Source: an uncultured Bacillota bacterium
Lineage (GTDB): Bacteria; Bacillota; Clostridia; Christensenellales; UBA1242
Assembly: GCA_949292985.1 (NCBI GenBank)
Contig: CASFBF010000007.1
Coordinates: 1 to 34,548 of the forward strand
Length of the DNA stretch: 34,548 nucleotides
Reading direction: 5' to 3'
Shown: piece by piece, positions 24,569 to 33,057 of the stretch
Layout of the letters: every line of letters starts with the position of its first letter
Position numbering within the stretch: position 1 is the stretch's first letter
The notes under the pieces: generated by a model
Seen by the model: only the letters and a program-made list of their open reading frames with translations
The model's database searches: none
What the model was told of the DNA's origin: nothing
Position numbers and translations under genes: made by a program

Positions 24569-25079
24569 CATATTCTTTTATACATCTTTTAATTATTTGT
24601 TTCGCAGTTTTAGCGTCTGCTATTTCTTGCACAACTACTTTTTTGTTTTCAAGTTGTTTATAAACTTCCAAAAAATGACTGAGTTCATCTACTAAATGTG
24701 GCGGTAATTTTGAAATTTCTTTATAGTAGTTGTACTGAGGGTCGCCAAAAGGTATGGCAATTATCTTTTCATCGCACGACTTTGAATCAAGCATTTTGAT
24801 TGCTCCGATAGGATAACATCTTACCAAACTCATTTTTTCAATCGGCTGACTGCAAAGAACAAAAACATCTAACGCATCGCCATCGCCACTCAATGTCCTT
24901 GGTATAAAACCATAATTCGTAGGATAATGGGTGGATGTGTAAAGCACTCTGTCTAAAATTATAAGGCCTGTTTCCTTATCTATTTCATATTTGTTTTTAG
25001 AGCCCTGCTCAATTTCAATATAAGCCACAAAATCATTAGGGGTTATTCTACTTGATGATATCATTTGATTTATATTCAT
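24549..25079 (-). CDS. ppa: Inorganic pyrophosphatase, family I
   Basis: A 176-aa soluble pyrophosphatase hydrolysing PPi to two phosphates. Family I residues are recognisable: a Glu/Lys N-terminal pair in YIEIEQGSKNKYE, YPTNYGFIP, the signature DGDALDVFVL (metal-binding Asps), and further acidic and Lys residues in GAIKMLDSKSCDEK. The ATG at 25079 is chosen for its AAGGAG SD 5 nt upstream; an upstream in-frame start at 25106 lacks one. Divergent from tRNA-Ala with overlapping promoter regions. Family I enzymes are less common than family II in Clostridia, though not rare. Confidence 0.95.
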   Translation of the reverse strand: MNINQMISSSRITPNDFVAYIEIEQGSKNKYEIDKETGLIILDRVLYTSTHYPTNYGFIPRTLSGDGDALDVFVLCSQPIEKMSLVRCYPIGAIKMLDSKSCDEKIIAIPFGDPQYNYYKEISKLPPHLVDELSHFLEVYKQLENKKVVVQEIADAKTAKQIIKRCIKEYEKSLKN

Positions 25080-25096
25080 ATTTTCTCCTTGATTTA

Positions 25097-25125
25097 ATTT
25101 TAGCAAAATTTTAAAAAAATAGCAA
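25097..25125 (-). promoter_or_regulatory. Promoter of ppa
   Basis: On the minus strand TTGCTA (25125-25120), 17 nt, TAAAAT (25102-25097) with an extended TGC. It abuts the palindrome around the tRNA-Ala -35. Confidence 0.55.
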
Positions 25126-25160
25126 AAGTTGTTGACAACTTTTTTTGAATATGATATATT
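25124..25160 (+). promoter_or_regulatory. Promoter of tRNA-Ala with palindromic -35 region
   Basis: TTGACA (25132-25137), 17 nt, TATATT (25155-25160). The -35 lies at the centre of a 20-bp dyad, AAAAGTTGT-TG-ACAACTTTT (25124-25143). The 23S promoter at 33257 has the same design. Confidence 0.85.
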
Positions 25161-25175
25161 TACAAAGCATTTTAT

Positions 25176-25252
25176 GGGGGATTAGCTCAGCTGGCTAGAG
25201 CGCCTGCCTTGCAAGCAGGAGGTCATCGGTTCGATTCCGATATTCTCCACCA
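25176..25252 (+). tRNA. tRNA-Ala (anticodon UGC)
   Basis: A full cloverleaf of 77 nt with encoded CCA. The acceptor GGGGGAT pairs with ATTCTCC and contains the G3-U70 pair that defines alanine. The anticodon arm is CCTGC-CTTGCAA-GCAGG with TGC, the D arm is GCTC/GAGC, and the T loop is TTCGATT. In most Bacillota this tRNA sits in the 16S-23S spacer; here it has its own promoter and terminator, 25 kb after 16S and 8 kb before 23S. Confidence 0.98.
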
Positions 25253-25259
25253 AAATTTA

Positions 25260-25282
25260 GGCTTCCATTGAAGCCTTTTTTT
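25260..25282 (+). terminator. Intrinsic terminator of tRNA-Ala
   Basis: GGCTTC (25260-25265) and GAAGCC (25270-25275) pair around CATT, followed by seven Ts. Confidence 0.9.
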
Positions 25283-25328
25283 ATTCTGCTTATATATTAC
25301 TTTTATATATATTCACTTACAAAATCTG

Positions 25329-25357
25329 TTGTTTTTTGCATTTTATTTTGTTATAAT
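25329..25357 (+). promoter_or_regulatory. Promoter for membrane array protein 1
   Basis: TTGTTT (25329-25334), 17 nt, TATAAT (25352-25357) with an extended TGT. The SD GGGAGAGG is close to the GTG start at 25394. Confidence 0.65.
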
Positions 25358-25393
25358 GTAAAAAATAGTTGTAAAAGACTATGGGAGAGGTGA

Positions 25394-27922
25394 GTGAGCG
25401 GCTTAAACTCAATGCTTGGTTCTTTTTGGACTAATATTACAGATTTTGTAACAGGGATATTTGCGCTTATTCCACAGTATCTCTATTTCTTTTATACGTG
25501 TATAGCAAGTGCGTTGGATTTACTCCAATTTGTATTGAGAAAATTAGCAGGGCTTGACTCTTATTACGTAAATGGCGTGGAAACCGAAGGCGATTTGTTG
25601 TCGCAATTTATAAATGGCATTTTAGGCTTAAATGGCAGTTATTCTGCTTTAAACACTGTTTTTTGGTCTCTCGTTATTTTTGGCGCAATAGTTTTAATCG
25701 TTGGCTTGATTATGTCTTTAATTAAATCTCATTACAACTACGACAGTAAAAAATCTAGCCCTTCTTATATCCTTGGAAAGGGCTTAAAAGCGATAGCAAC
25801 CTTTGCCATAGTGCCTTTGGTGACTGTTTTTGGTGTTTATCTTTCCAGCGTGTTATTACAGGCTTTAGACAGCATTACGTCATCGTCATCTTCAGGGAAT
25901 ACGGCTTCGGTTTATGCCAATTCAAATGGAGATTATAACCAAGTCTTTAAATCGGATAAAGATGAATGGGGAAACGAAACTTACATTTCATATGACTTCT
26001 TTGGATCGCATGCTCCAACAGGGCATCAATCTTTTTCAGGACTGTTATTTCAAGCCGCCGCTTATAACGCTAACCGAGTTAGATATGGAGCATTTACTGC
26101 ATCACTAGCCGGTGAAGCATGGTCGGATTGTGGTATTTTTAATTCTTCTTTGTCATCAGATCAAGGGCAAATAGAAGATGTCGCTAACATGATTGATTAC
26201 GCTTTCATGAATAATTTAACCTTAAATAATCCACAAACAGCAAGCGTGTTGAAAGAAGAATCAATGTTTTTAACTTCTTCTTTTAGATACTGGCAAAGCG
26301 CGATTTGGTATGCAGGAACTATCAATTTTGATAATTTTTCAAAATACAATGTTGGTTTGGTTTGGTATTATTATAACCTTTGGTCATTCAATTTCTTAAT
26401 TGGATTTTTAGGTGTGATAATTTGTGTTACACTTTTGTTTAATATTGTTTTTGGAATGGTTGTAAGGCTTATTGAAGCAACAGCACTGTTCTTATGTGTT
26501 GCACCAATAATTTCTATTATGCCGTTAGATGATGGAAAAGCCTTTAAGGATTGGCGCAGAAAATTTGTTGGCGATGTGTTGATGGCTTATGGTGCCATTA
26601 TTGGTATAAACTTATTGTTTATGATTTTGCCGTATTTACAGGCTATCACATTCTTCGATAGCGTTGTTTTGAATGCTATTATGAATATGATTTTTGTTAT
26701 TGTTGGTTTGTTAGCAGCTAAACAGATCGTAAAACTTATATCAACTTTTGTTGGTGGAACTGATGCTTATTCTGTCGGTGAGGCTACCAAAAAAGAAGCA
26801 GGGAAAGTCAATCCGTTTACAGTCAAAAATGTTGCAACAGTTGTTCAACTTGGTGCCAAAGTTGCAAAGTTTATTCCTGCTGCCAATGCAGTAGCATCAA
26901 AAGTTGAAAAAGTTGCGAAAAAAGTAAGAGAAAATGAGGTTAAAAAAGCCCAAAACAAAAAAGCAACAGAGGGTCAGGCTAAAGTAAGCCGTGCAACACA
27001 TGAAGCAATTAGAGCGCAAGAGTTAGATGAACTCGAGAAACAAAAAGAAGAAAAAGGGAAATTGGAAGAAGAGTCACGTAAAGTTGCTAACACAGAAAAT
27101 GAAAAGGCAGAAAAGGCGGAGGATACAGCAACAGAACAACAAGACAAAAGTGACGAAAGTACCAAGAAGTTTGAGGATTGGCTTAGATCAGGTTCAAACA
27201 AAGGATTTAATTCTGACGAACAATCAGACAATGAATTGGCAAATAAACTTAGGAAAGAGTTTAGGCAAAAGAATGCTTATAACGAAGAGATTGAAACAGA
27301 CCCAGATGCTGAAGGTTATGGTTCAGTTATGAGTGATGAAGATTTAGCCAAACTGAGAGAAAAGAATCTTCAAGAAGCAGTTGAAAAATTTAAAGCGGAA
27401 AATTCACACACAAAACTAGCCGAAGAAAGCCGATTAGAAGCCGATAAACATAGAAACAATGCAAATAAAGCAGAAAGTGTAGCGGACGAGTATAAGGCTG
27501 AAATCGATGAATTACAAAAGCAAATTGATCGTACAAAATCAGTCGATGTTTTAGATGGTTATGAAATTAAAAAGAGCATTTTGCCTAAACATACAATAAA
27601 TCAAGTTCTAAAATTTAGTGGTGAAACAATTAGGGCTGCAGGAACTTTGTTTGGTTTTGATGACTTCATTGACAAAATCAACAAAGAAACAGGCGTTGTT
27701 GATCAAGGTAAAATGATTATGCGTGATTTTGCACAAACAATTGGTATTCAAGCGGGTAAAATTGGTGCGCTTCAGACAAGCGAAGAGTTAGATGCAGCAA
27801 AAAAAGAAAGTTTGTTAGAAGAAAATAGCACAAACGTAGGTGTTTCAGAAAGTTTAGATACTTTGAAAGCCGTTCAAGAATTACGAGAAGAGTGGAAAAG
27901 ACACAAAAAAAATAAAAAATAA
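25394..27922 (+). CDS. Large VirB6/TrbL-like membrane protein, array member 1
   Basis: An 842-aa polytopic protein. Hydrophobic segments lie at about 15-45, 90-112, 133-157, 325-375, 395-418 and 430-450. An apparently external Ser/Asn-rich domain (about 160-310) separates the first and second membrane blocks. Signatures shared with the next two genes include HYNYDSKKSSPSY, FSKYNVGLVWYYYNLW and PLDDGKAFKDWR. The C-terminal half is a charged, coiled-coil Lys/Glu linker and a conserved end module (about 740-785). The architecture recalls VirB6/TrbL-type conjugation channel proteins and large ICE membrane proteins of mycoplasmas; this is analogy only, as no VirB4, coupling protein or relaxase is nearby. 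The GTG start is fixed by a stop just upstream and by alignment with the paralogs. Confidence 0.82.
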   Translation: MSGLNSMLGSFWTNITDFVTGIFALIPQYLYFFYTCIASALDLLQFVLRKLAGLDSYYVNGVETEGDLLSQFINGILGLNGSYSALNTVFWSLVIFGAIVLIVGLIMSLIKSHYNYDSKKSSPSYILGKGLKAIATFAIVPLVTVFGVYLSSVLLQALDSITSSSSSGNTASVYANSNGDYNQVFKSDKDEWGNETYISYDFFGSHAPTGHQSFSGLLFQAAAYNANRVRYGAFTASLAGEAWSDCGIFNSSLSSDQGQIEDVANMIDYAFMNNLTLNNPQTASVLKEESMFLTSSFRYWQSAIWYAGTINFDNFSKYNVGLVWYYYNLWSFNFLIGFLGVIICVTLLFNIVFGMVVRLIEATALFLCVAPIISIMPLDDGKAFKDWRRKFVGDVLMAYGAIIGINLLFMILPYLQAITFFDSVVLNAIMNMIFVIVGLLAAKQIVKLISTFVGGTDAYSVGEATKKEAGKVNPFTVKNVATVVQLGAKVAKFIPAANAVASKVEKVAKKVRENEVKKAQNKKATEGQAKVSRATHEAIRAQELDELEKQKEEKGKLEEESRKVANTENEKAEKAEDTATEQQDKSDESTKKFEDWLRSGSNKGFNSDEQSDNELANKLRKEFRQKNAYNEEIETDPDAEGYGSVMSDEDLAKLREKNLQEAVEKFKAENSHTKLAEESRLEADKHRNNANKAESVADEYKAEIDELQKQIDRTKSVDVLDGYEIKKSILPKHTINQVLKFSGETIRAAGTLFGFDDFIDKINKETGVVDQGKMIMRDFAQTIGIQAGKIGALQTSEELDAAKKESLLEENSTNVGVSESLDTLKAVQELREEWKRHKKNKK

Positions 27923-27941
27923 TAATTAAAAGGAGGAATGT

Positions 27942-30179
27942 ATGGCAGGTTTAAGCATGTTAAGCAGTATCTGGACCAAATTGGGCGATATAGTTGCTGG
28001 CTTTTTTGCCATCATTCCTCAATCCATGTATTTCTTGTATGCTTCAATTGCAAGTATTCTTGATATGTTCCAGTTTATTTTTAGAAAAATTGCTGGTTTA
28101 GATGTTTATTATGTTAACAACGTTGAAAAATCTGGCGACTTAGTTGTAAACCTAATTGAAGGATTACTGGGAATAAATAAAGAATATTCAGCTTTATCAA
28201 CTGTTTTTTGGTCTATGATTATTTTCGGCGTTATCGTTTTAATTTTGATGACTATATTCACCATAATTAAAGCACATTATAACTATGATGCTAAAAAATC
28301 TTCTCCATCTTACATAATCAAAAGCACATTAAAATCTTTGGCTACTATGGCTATCATTCCGCTTTGCACACTGTTAGGACTATATTTAGGTAGTGCTATA
28401 TTTAAAACTTTAGATTCAATAACATCAGTCGGGTCAACCCAAGTTTTATCGGGTACTTATGATGCCGAAGCTATACAAAATTTTGCTTACGCTACTACAA
28501 ATATCAGTTCTACCGCAGAGTCCGGAGATACGAACAATCAATCTTCTCGTAGGTATGCTTCATATGATTTCTTTGGAGCAAAGGAGTGGTCAAGTTCACA
28601 GACTTTTTCTGGCGTTATGTTTGAAGCCTGTGCTAACAGCGCCAATAGAGTTAGAAGTGGCTCTTATCAACCAAACGGTTCTGGATGGGACAATGCTGAT
28701 GTGTTTTATACTAGCAGTACAGCAAATATACAGGAAACTGTTGCTTATCAAATAGATTATGCTTTCTCAAATAATCTGACATTAGCAAATTCTCACACTG
28801 TTCAAATTGCAGGCTATGACGAAGCAAGCGCCGCTATTGCTTCATCCTTAACTTATGGACCAAGCGCCGGTTTTGCTGCTGGACTTATAAATGTTAAAAG
28901 TTTTTCAAAATATAATGTTGGATTAGTGTGGTATTACTATAATCTTTGGTCGTTTAATTTTATCTTGGCTTTCGCTGGTATTTTTATTTGTTTGACACTG
29001 TTTTCAAATATTTTATTTGGTATGCTTATGCGCATTATAATGGTTGCAGTTTTGTTTATTGTTTATCCACCTATTGTTGGGTTAATCCCTTTTGATGAAG
29101 GCAACGGAACTAAAACATGGCGTAAAGAATTTATTTCTTACCTTATTTCTGCTTATTCTTCTGTTATTGCGATGAACATTTTATTCTTATTGCTTCCTGT
29201 GTTTAATTCAATTAAATTCTTTAATATTAGTTTACTTGATGGTATAGTTAAAATGTTGATATTATTTGCGGGGCTTTCAATGGTTAGAAGGTTTATTGCA
29301 CTTATTTCAAGTTTTGTTGGCGCAAAAAATATTGATGATTTGGGACAGGGATTGAAAAAAGAAAGTTCAACACCAATTAAAAGAGCAGTTAACGCTGGAA
29401 TAGGTGTTGGTGTGGCTGCGGTAGGATTTAAAAAACTTACAAACGCTATCGGTCAAGATATTAAAGAAAGCAACACATTAAAGAAAATTGCTAATTCAAA
29501 ACCAGTTAAAGCAATAGGAAAAGGGTTGTCCTCAGCCAAAGCGAAGTTCTTGAATTCAAAACTTGGAAAATTTGGTTCAGAGGTTAAAAAAGCCGCAACA
29601 GAAAAAGTTGTCCAAATTGGTACAAAATTTTCTAAGGCGGGTCAAAAAGTTAAAAAAGGACTTAACAAGGCCTTGGATAACAGCGCAGTTAAGTTTGTCG
29701 CTTCAAGACTTGGGATTCCAGTTGATCCTCATCATTCAAGTGAATATGCTGAGGTTGAAGAAACCGTAAATGGTAAAACAGTTAAAGTTACTAGACACAT
29801 TGATGGTTACGATGAAAATGGAAAACCTATTTATGGCAAGAAAAAAGAATCTGGACTTGCTATTATAAAAAATGGTATTCTAGACTTATCCAGAGTTGCA
29901 CTTAAAGCGGTTGGCGATATCACTGGATTAAAGGGAATGGTAGATAATTTTGCAAAAGACAACAAAATGCTTGATAAGGCAAAACAAGAAGTAAACGAAT
30001 TTGCAAAAACAATATTGGGAATTAAAGGTCCTGTTTTCCAAACAAAAAAAGATGCGGAAGAAAAAGAAAGAAAAGAGGCTTTAACCAAACAGCCACTTAA
30101 CATTGGCTTAAACGCATCAGTTTCAACTGAAACATTAAGGGAAATAAATAGTTTGCTTAATGATATTAAAAAAAGTTAA
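27942..30179 (+). CDS. Large VirB6/TrbL-like membrane protein, array member 2
   Basis: A 745-aa paralog of the flanking genes with the same membrane core and external domain. It contains HYNYDAKKSSPSY, SYDFFGAKEW, QIDYAFSNNLTL, FSKYNVGLVWYYYNLW and PFDEGNGTKTWRKEF. Its linker differs: it is Lys-rich without the Glu/Gln repeats of member 1, and it includes a segment YAEVEETVNGKTVKVTR followed by a DGYDENGKPIYG turn, resembling a small beta hairpin. The conserved end module lies at about 648-694. It starts at ATG 27942 with AGGAGG 5 nt upstream, only 19 bp after member 1, so the two are co-transcribed. Function unknown. Confidence 0.82.
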   Translation: MAGLSMLSSIWTKLGDIVAGFFAIIPQSMYFLYASIASILDMFQFIFRKIAGLDVYYVNNVEKSGDLVVNLIEGLLGINKEYSALSTVFWSMIIFGVIVLILMTIFTIIKAHYNYDAKKSSPSYIIKSTLKSLATMAIIPLCTLLGLYLGSAIFKTLDSITSVGSTQVLSGTYDAEAIQNFAYATTNISSTAESGDTNNQSSRRYASYDFFGAKEWSSSQTFSGVMFEACANSANRVRSGSYQPNGSGWDNADVFYTSSTANIQETVAYQIDYAFSNNLTLANSHTVQIAGYDEASAAIASSLTYGPSAGFAAGLINVKSFSKYNVGLVWYYYNLWSFNFILAFAGIFICLTLFSNILFGMLMRIIMVAVLFIVYPPIVGLIPFDEGNGTKTWRKEFISYLISAYSSVIAMNILFLLLPVFNSIKFFNISLLDGIVKMLILFAGLSMVRRFIALISSFVGAKNIDDLGQGLKKESSTPIKRAVNAGIGVGVAAVGFKKLTNAIGQDIKESNTLKKIANSKPVKAIGKGLSSAKAKFLNSKLGKFGSEVKKAATEKVVQIGTKFSKAGQKVKKGLNKALDNSAVKFVASRLGIPVDPHHSSEYAEVEETVNGKTVKVTRHIDGYDENGKPIYGKKKESGLAIIKNGILDLSRVALKAVGDITGLKGMVDNFAKDNKMLDKAKQEVNEFAKTILGIKGPVFQTKKDAEEKERKEALTKQPLNIGLNASVSTETLREINSLLNDIKKS

Positions 30180-30206
30180 TAAAGCATTAAAAAAAGAATA
30201 ATATTG

Positions 30207-30235
30207 TTGATTTAAGTCGTAATTTTTGATATAAT
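30207..30235 (+). promoter_or_regulatory. Internal promoter for array member 3
   Basis: TTGATT (30207-30212), 17 nt, TATAAT (30230-30235) with an extended TGA, followed by AAGGAGG. Member 3 could be expressed independently. Confidence 0.6.
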
Positions 30236-30257
30236 CAAAGAGAAAAAAGGAGGTAAG

Positions 30258-32633
30258 ATGCAAACTGCTTCAATGTTGGGTGGTTGGTTTGATAAAGTAG
30301 TTGACTTTATAGTTGGCTTTTTTGCGTTCATTCCACAACTTATATACTTTTTGTATGCATCAATTGCATCTTTCCTTGATCTCTTGCAATACTTGATAAG
30401 AAAACTTGCAGGATTGGATGTGTATTATGTTGATGGACAAGAAGTGTCGGGAGATTTAATTACTAGTTTTATTAGAGGTATTTTGGGAATTGATGAATCT
30501 CCAACTTATTCAGCAATTTCAACGGTTTTTTGGTCGCTTGTTATATTTGGTGTAATCTTGTTGTTTGTTACAACAATTATTTCAATCATAAAGGCACATT
30601 ATAATTATGATGCAAACAAAGCATCTCCTATGAGAATTTTGTTTAGTTCTGTTAAGTCTTTGTTAACAATGGCAATTGTGCCCATTGTTGCAATTTTTGG
30701 CGTTTATCTCGCAAACATTCTTCTTAGTACATTAGATAAAATAACCGCGTCTTCTTCCGCCGCTGTTTTAAGCGATGTCTATGAGGCTAATGCAGTTTCA
30801 AAGTTTAAGGCGGGAGAGGATGTTCAAGGCAATCTTTGCTATTCTTCTTTTGATTATTTTTCTGCAGGAAGTTATTCTAACACTCCAACATTTTCAGGAA
30901 TGTTATTTGAGGTCGCAGGATATAGTTGCAATAGAGTACGTTCTGGTGATTTTAGCGTGGTTACATCAGAAAATGACCAATCTAAATGGGATAATATGGG
31001 TGTTTTTTATGTTTCTTCAAGTTCGTCAGACCAAAGAGAGACTTTGGCTTATCAAATTGACTATGCTTTTGCAAATAATTTAACATTGAAAAATCAATAT
31101 TCTAGTGTAAAAGTAGAGGGAACAGATGATGCGGGTGATTTGTGGTCATCTCTTAGGTTTGGATTTAGTGCAACTTGTAGCGCGGGTTTGTTTGACGTAA
31201 CTAGTTTTTCAAAATATAATGTAGGTTTAGTCTGGTATTTTTATGACTTATGGGGATTTAACTGGATTCTAGGTTTTGCTGGTATAATTATAAGTGCTAC
31301 AATGTTTGGAAATATAATTTTCGGGTTAATGACTAGGCTTTTGCAGGTGGTAGCATTGTTCATAATTTTCCCAGCGCTGATAGGCATTATGCCACTTGAC
31401 GAAGGCAATGCATTTTCAAGTTGGCGCAAACAGTTTGTTGGTGATATTTTAATGGCGTTTGGTGCTGTTGTGGGAATGAACATTTTCTTCCTGATATTGC
31501 CATACTTCCAGTCGATTTCGTTCTTTAACAATTCCTTCCTTGATGGCATTATAAACATGATAATAGTTATTGCTGGACTTACTTTGATTAAAAAATTTAT
31601 TAACATGGTGTCGGGTTTTGTAGGTGGCGAAGATGCTAATAAAACAGGAGAGGGTACAAGACAAGATGTTACCGCTTCAGCGGTAAAAGGAGTTATGGGG
31701 ACACTAGGTGCCAGCGCTGTTGGTGTTGCTGCCGTATCCCCAATGCTTGGTGGCGTTAAAACTGGCGTGAAAGCGGTGGGCAACAAATTAGCAAATAGTA
31801 AATTAGGTCAAAAAGTTGCTGCTGCATCAGCAAGCAGAGCGCAAAAACGACAGGATAAACAAGCCGCTAAGGCTTTTGGTAAGGATAAGTTGCCTTACGC
31901 ATCGCCTGTAAGTGATGAAGAGAGGCAGGCTTTTGCCAGATTAAAAGCATTAGACAAGAAAGAAAGAAAAGTTATTCTTAAACAGTATAATGATAAAATG
32001 GATAAAGCATCAAAAATGTCTAATCCTTTAAATAGGGCTAGGGCTGAAAGTGTTGCTAAATCTGGTTTGATGAGAGAATTGGGCATGAGTAAAGGAGCAG
32101 CAGCAGAAGCAAGCCAGAATGCTTATAAGCAACATGCACAAAATACTGTTGATAGAAGATATAAACGCGCAACCAATGTTGCATCACTTTTGGGGCAGGA
32201 TACTTCTAAGATTAAGAAAGGTGAAGTTAAAACTGATGAAAAAGGTAACGTTACAGAAATTGATAAAGGCTCATCAAGTTTTAGAGGCGTGGGTGAAGCC
32301 GTGGTTGATTTTACTAAAACGATTGGCAAATCTTTTGGTCAACTTACTGGGGCATCTCAGGTGTGGAAGAAACTTGGTGATGCAGGTGCAATAGATGCTG
32401 CTAAATCTCAAGTTCAAAAGTTAATGTCAGCCTCTGGTATTAGTACAAAAAATAAAGATGGTAAAACATATAAATATATAGCCACTGGTGCAGACAAAGA
32501 AAGTGAAGCAAAAGCTGATGCTAGGGCGGCGCAGGAGGCGCAATTGAAAGAATTGCAAAAAATCTCTGAGAATGAGAAAAACACCACCCAAGCAATAAAA
32601 GATCTTGTTGAAGAACTTAAAAAGAAAAAATAA
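30258..32633 (+). CDS. Large VirB6/TrbL-like membrane protein, array member 3
   Basis: A 791-aa paralog. It shares DVYYVDGQE, HYNYDANKASPM, NRVRSGDF, QIDYAFANNLTL, FSKYNVGLVWYFYDLW and PLDEGNAFSSWRKQF. After the last membrane helix an Ala/Lys-rich basic linker follows (about 490-660), unlike the acidic linker of member 1. The conserved end module lies at about 684-730, with a Glu/Lys coiled-coil end. The ATG at 30258 has an AAGGAGG SD. It is separated from member 2 by 78 bp containing its own promoter and closes the array at a strong terminator. Function unknown; a membrane channel or assembly platform is inferred from the architecture. Confidence 0.82.
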   Translation: MQTASMLGGWFDKVVDFIVGFFAFIPQLIYFLYASIASFLDLLQYLIRKLAGLDVYYVDGQEVSGDLITSFIRGILGIDESPTYSAISTVFWSLVIFGVILLFVTTIISIIKAHYNYDANKASPMRILFSSVKSLLTMAIVPIVAIFGVYLANILLSTLDKITASSSAAVLSDVYEANAVSKFKAGEDVQGNLCYSSFDYFSAGSYSNTPTFSGMLFEVAGYSCNRVRSGDFSVVTSENDQSKWDNMGVFYVSSSSSDQRETLAYQIDYAFANNLTLKNQYSSVKVEGTDDAGDLWSSLRFGFSATCSAGLFDVTSFSKYNVGLVWYFYDLWGFNWILGFAGIIISATMFGNIIFGLMTRLLQVVALFIIFPALIGIMPLDEGNAFSSWRKQFVGDILMAFGAVVGMNIFFLILPYFQSISFFNNSFLDGIINMIIVIAGLTLIKKFINMVSGFVGGEDANKTGEGTRQDVTASAVKGVMGTLGASAVGVAAVSPMLGGVKTGVKAVGNKLANSKLGQKVAAASASRAQKRQDKQAAKAFGKDKLPYASPVSDEERQAFARLKALDKKERKVILKQYNDKMDKASKMSNPLNRARAESVAKSGLMRELGMSKGAAAEASQNAYKQHAQNTVDRRYKRATNVASLLGQDTSKIKKGEVKTDEKGNVTEIDKGSSSFRGVGEAVVDFTKTIGKSFGQLTGASQVWKKLGDAGAIDAAKSQVQKLMSASGISTKNKDGKTYKYIATGADKESEAKADARAAQEAQLKELQKISENEKNTTQAIKDLVEELKKKK

Positions 32634-32652
32634 TGTTGCTAGGTAAAAAAAG

Positions 32653-32680
32653 AAAGTTCGACTTTTGTCGAACTTTTTTT
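32653..32680 (+). terminator. Intrinsic terminator of the membrane array
   Basis: AAAGTTCGAC (32653-32662) and GTCGAACTTT (32667-32676) form a 10-bp perfect stem with a TTTT loop and T tail. Confidence 0.92.
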
Positions 32681-32689
32681 ATTTTTATA

Positions 32690-32718
32690 TTGACATTATA
32701 TTAATACATAATTATAAT
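32690..32718 (+). promoter_or_regulatory. Perfect consensus sigma-A promoter
   Basis: TTGACA (32690-32695), exactly 17 nt, TATAAT (32713-32718). All twelve consensus bases are present. It drives the 69-aa gene at 32744. Confidence 0.85.
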
Positions 32719-32743
32719 TTATCTATGTATAAAGGAGTTTGAA

Positions 32744-32953
32744 ATGATTACACGGGAGATGATAACACAGTATCAAAAACAGGCAAGCGAACAAGCGATT
32801 AAAAATTGCCCGAATAGATTTGGTAAGAAAGAGAAAAAGTTTGTCGAGTTTGATCGAGATGAAAGAATTACAACTGTTTATTCAGATGAAGGAATTGATT
32901 ACATAACAATAAGAAGTGTAAGAAAAAAACATGATGAAGAAATGACAAGATAA
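32744..32953 (+). CDS. Hypothetical small basic protein, 69 aa
   Basis: I do not recognise the family. The protein is charged (rich in Lys, Arg, Glu and Asp), without hydrophobic helix or cysteine motif apart from a single Cys in KNCPNRFGKKEKK. A central VEFDRDERITTVYSDEG followed by DYITIRSV suggests a small beta sheet between helices. ATG 32744 has an AAAGGAG SD 6 nt upstream and a perfect consensus promoter. A terminator follows at 32987. It is the last protein gene before 23S rRNA. Expected to be strongly expressed; role unknown. Confidence 0.72.
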   Translation: MITREMITQYQKQASEQAIKNCPNRFGKKEKKFVEFDRDERITTVYSDEGIDYITIRSVRKKHDEEMTR

Positions 32954-32972
32954 AAATTATATTGAATATATG

Positions 32973-33057
32973 TTGGCTTTGCTAATCCGCAACACTATGT
33001 TGCGGTTTTTTAACGCTTATGCGGGGGAACCACTTTTTTAAGTGGACTCAAAGCCAA
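32973..33057 (+). other. Nested multi-hairpin RNA structure
   Basis: TTGGCTTTG (32973-32981) pairs perfectly with CAAAGCCAA (33049-33057). They enclose three local hairpins: CCGCAAC/GTTGCGG (32987-33005), CGC/GCG (33014-33023) and CCACTT/AAGTGG (33030-33045). The first has a terminator-type T tract, so the full element may be a read-through RNA or an untranslated small RNA. No known class was matched in full. Confidence 0.45.
32987..33011 (+). terminator. Intrinsic terminator after the 69-aa gene
   Basis: CCGCAAC (32987-32993) and GTTGCGG (32999-33005) pair around ACTAT, followed by six Ts. Confidence 0.85.

Noticed and set aside
25394..32633. Integrative conjugative element or prophage
   Set aside because: No integrase, relaxase, VirB4/VirD4, capsid or terminase gene and no flanking repeats of tRNA-Ala were seen. 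The region is flanked by ordinary genes and stable RNAs.
33014..33057. c-di-AMP (ydaO) riboswitch, suggested by GCGGGGGAACC
   Set aside because: The downstream conserved parts (the GACAGCUAACC-type segment and closing stem) are missing, the element follows a terminator, and no protein gene lies downstream before 23S.
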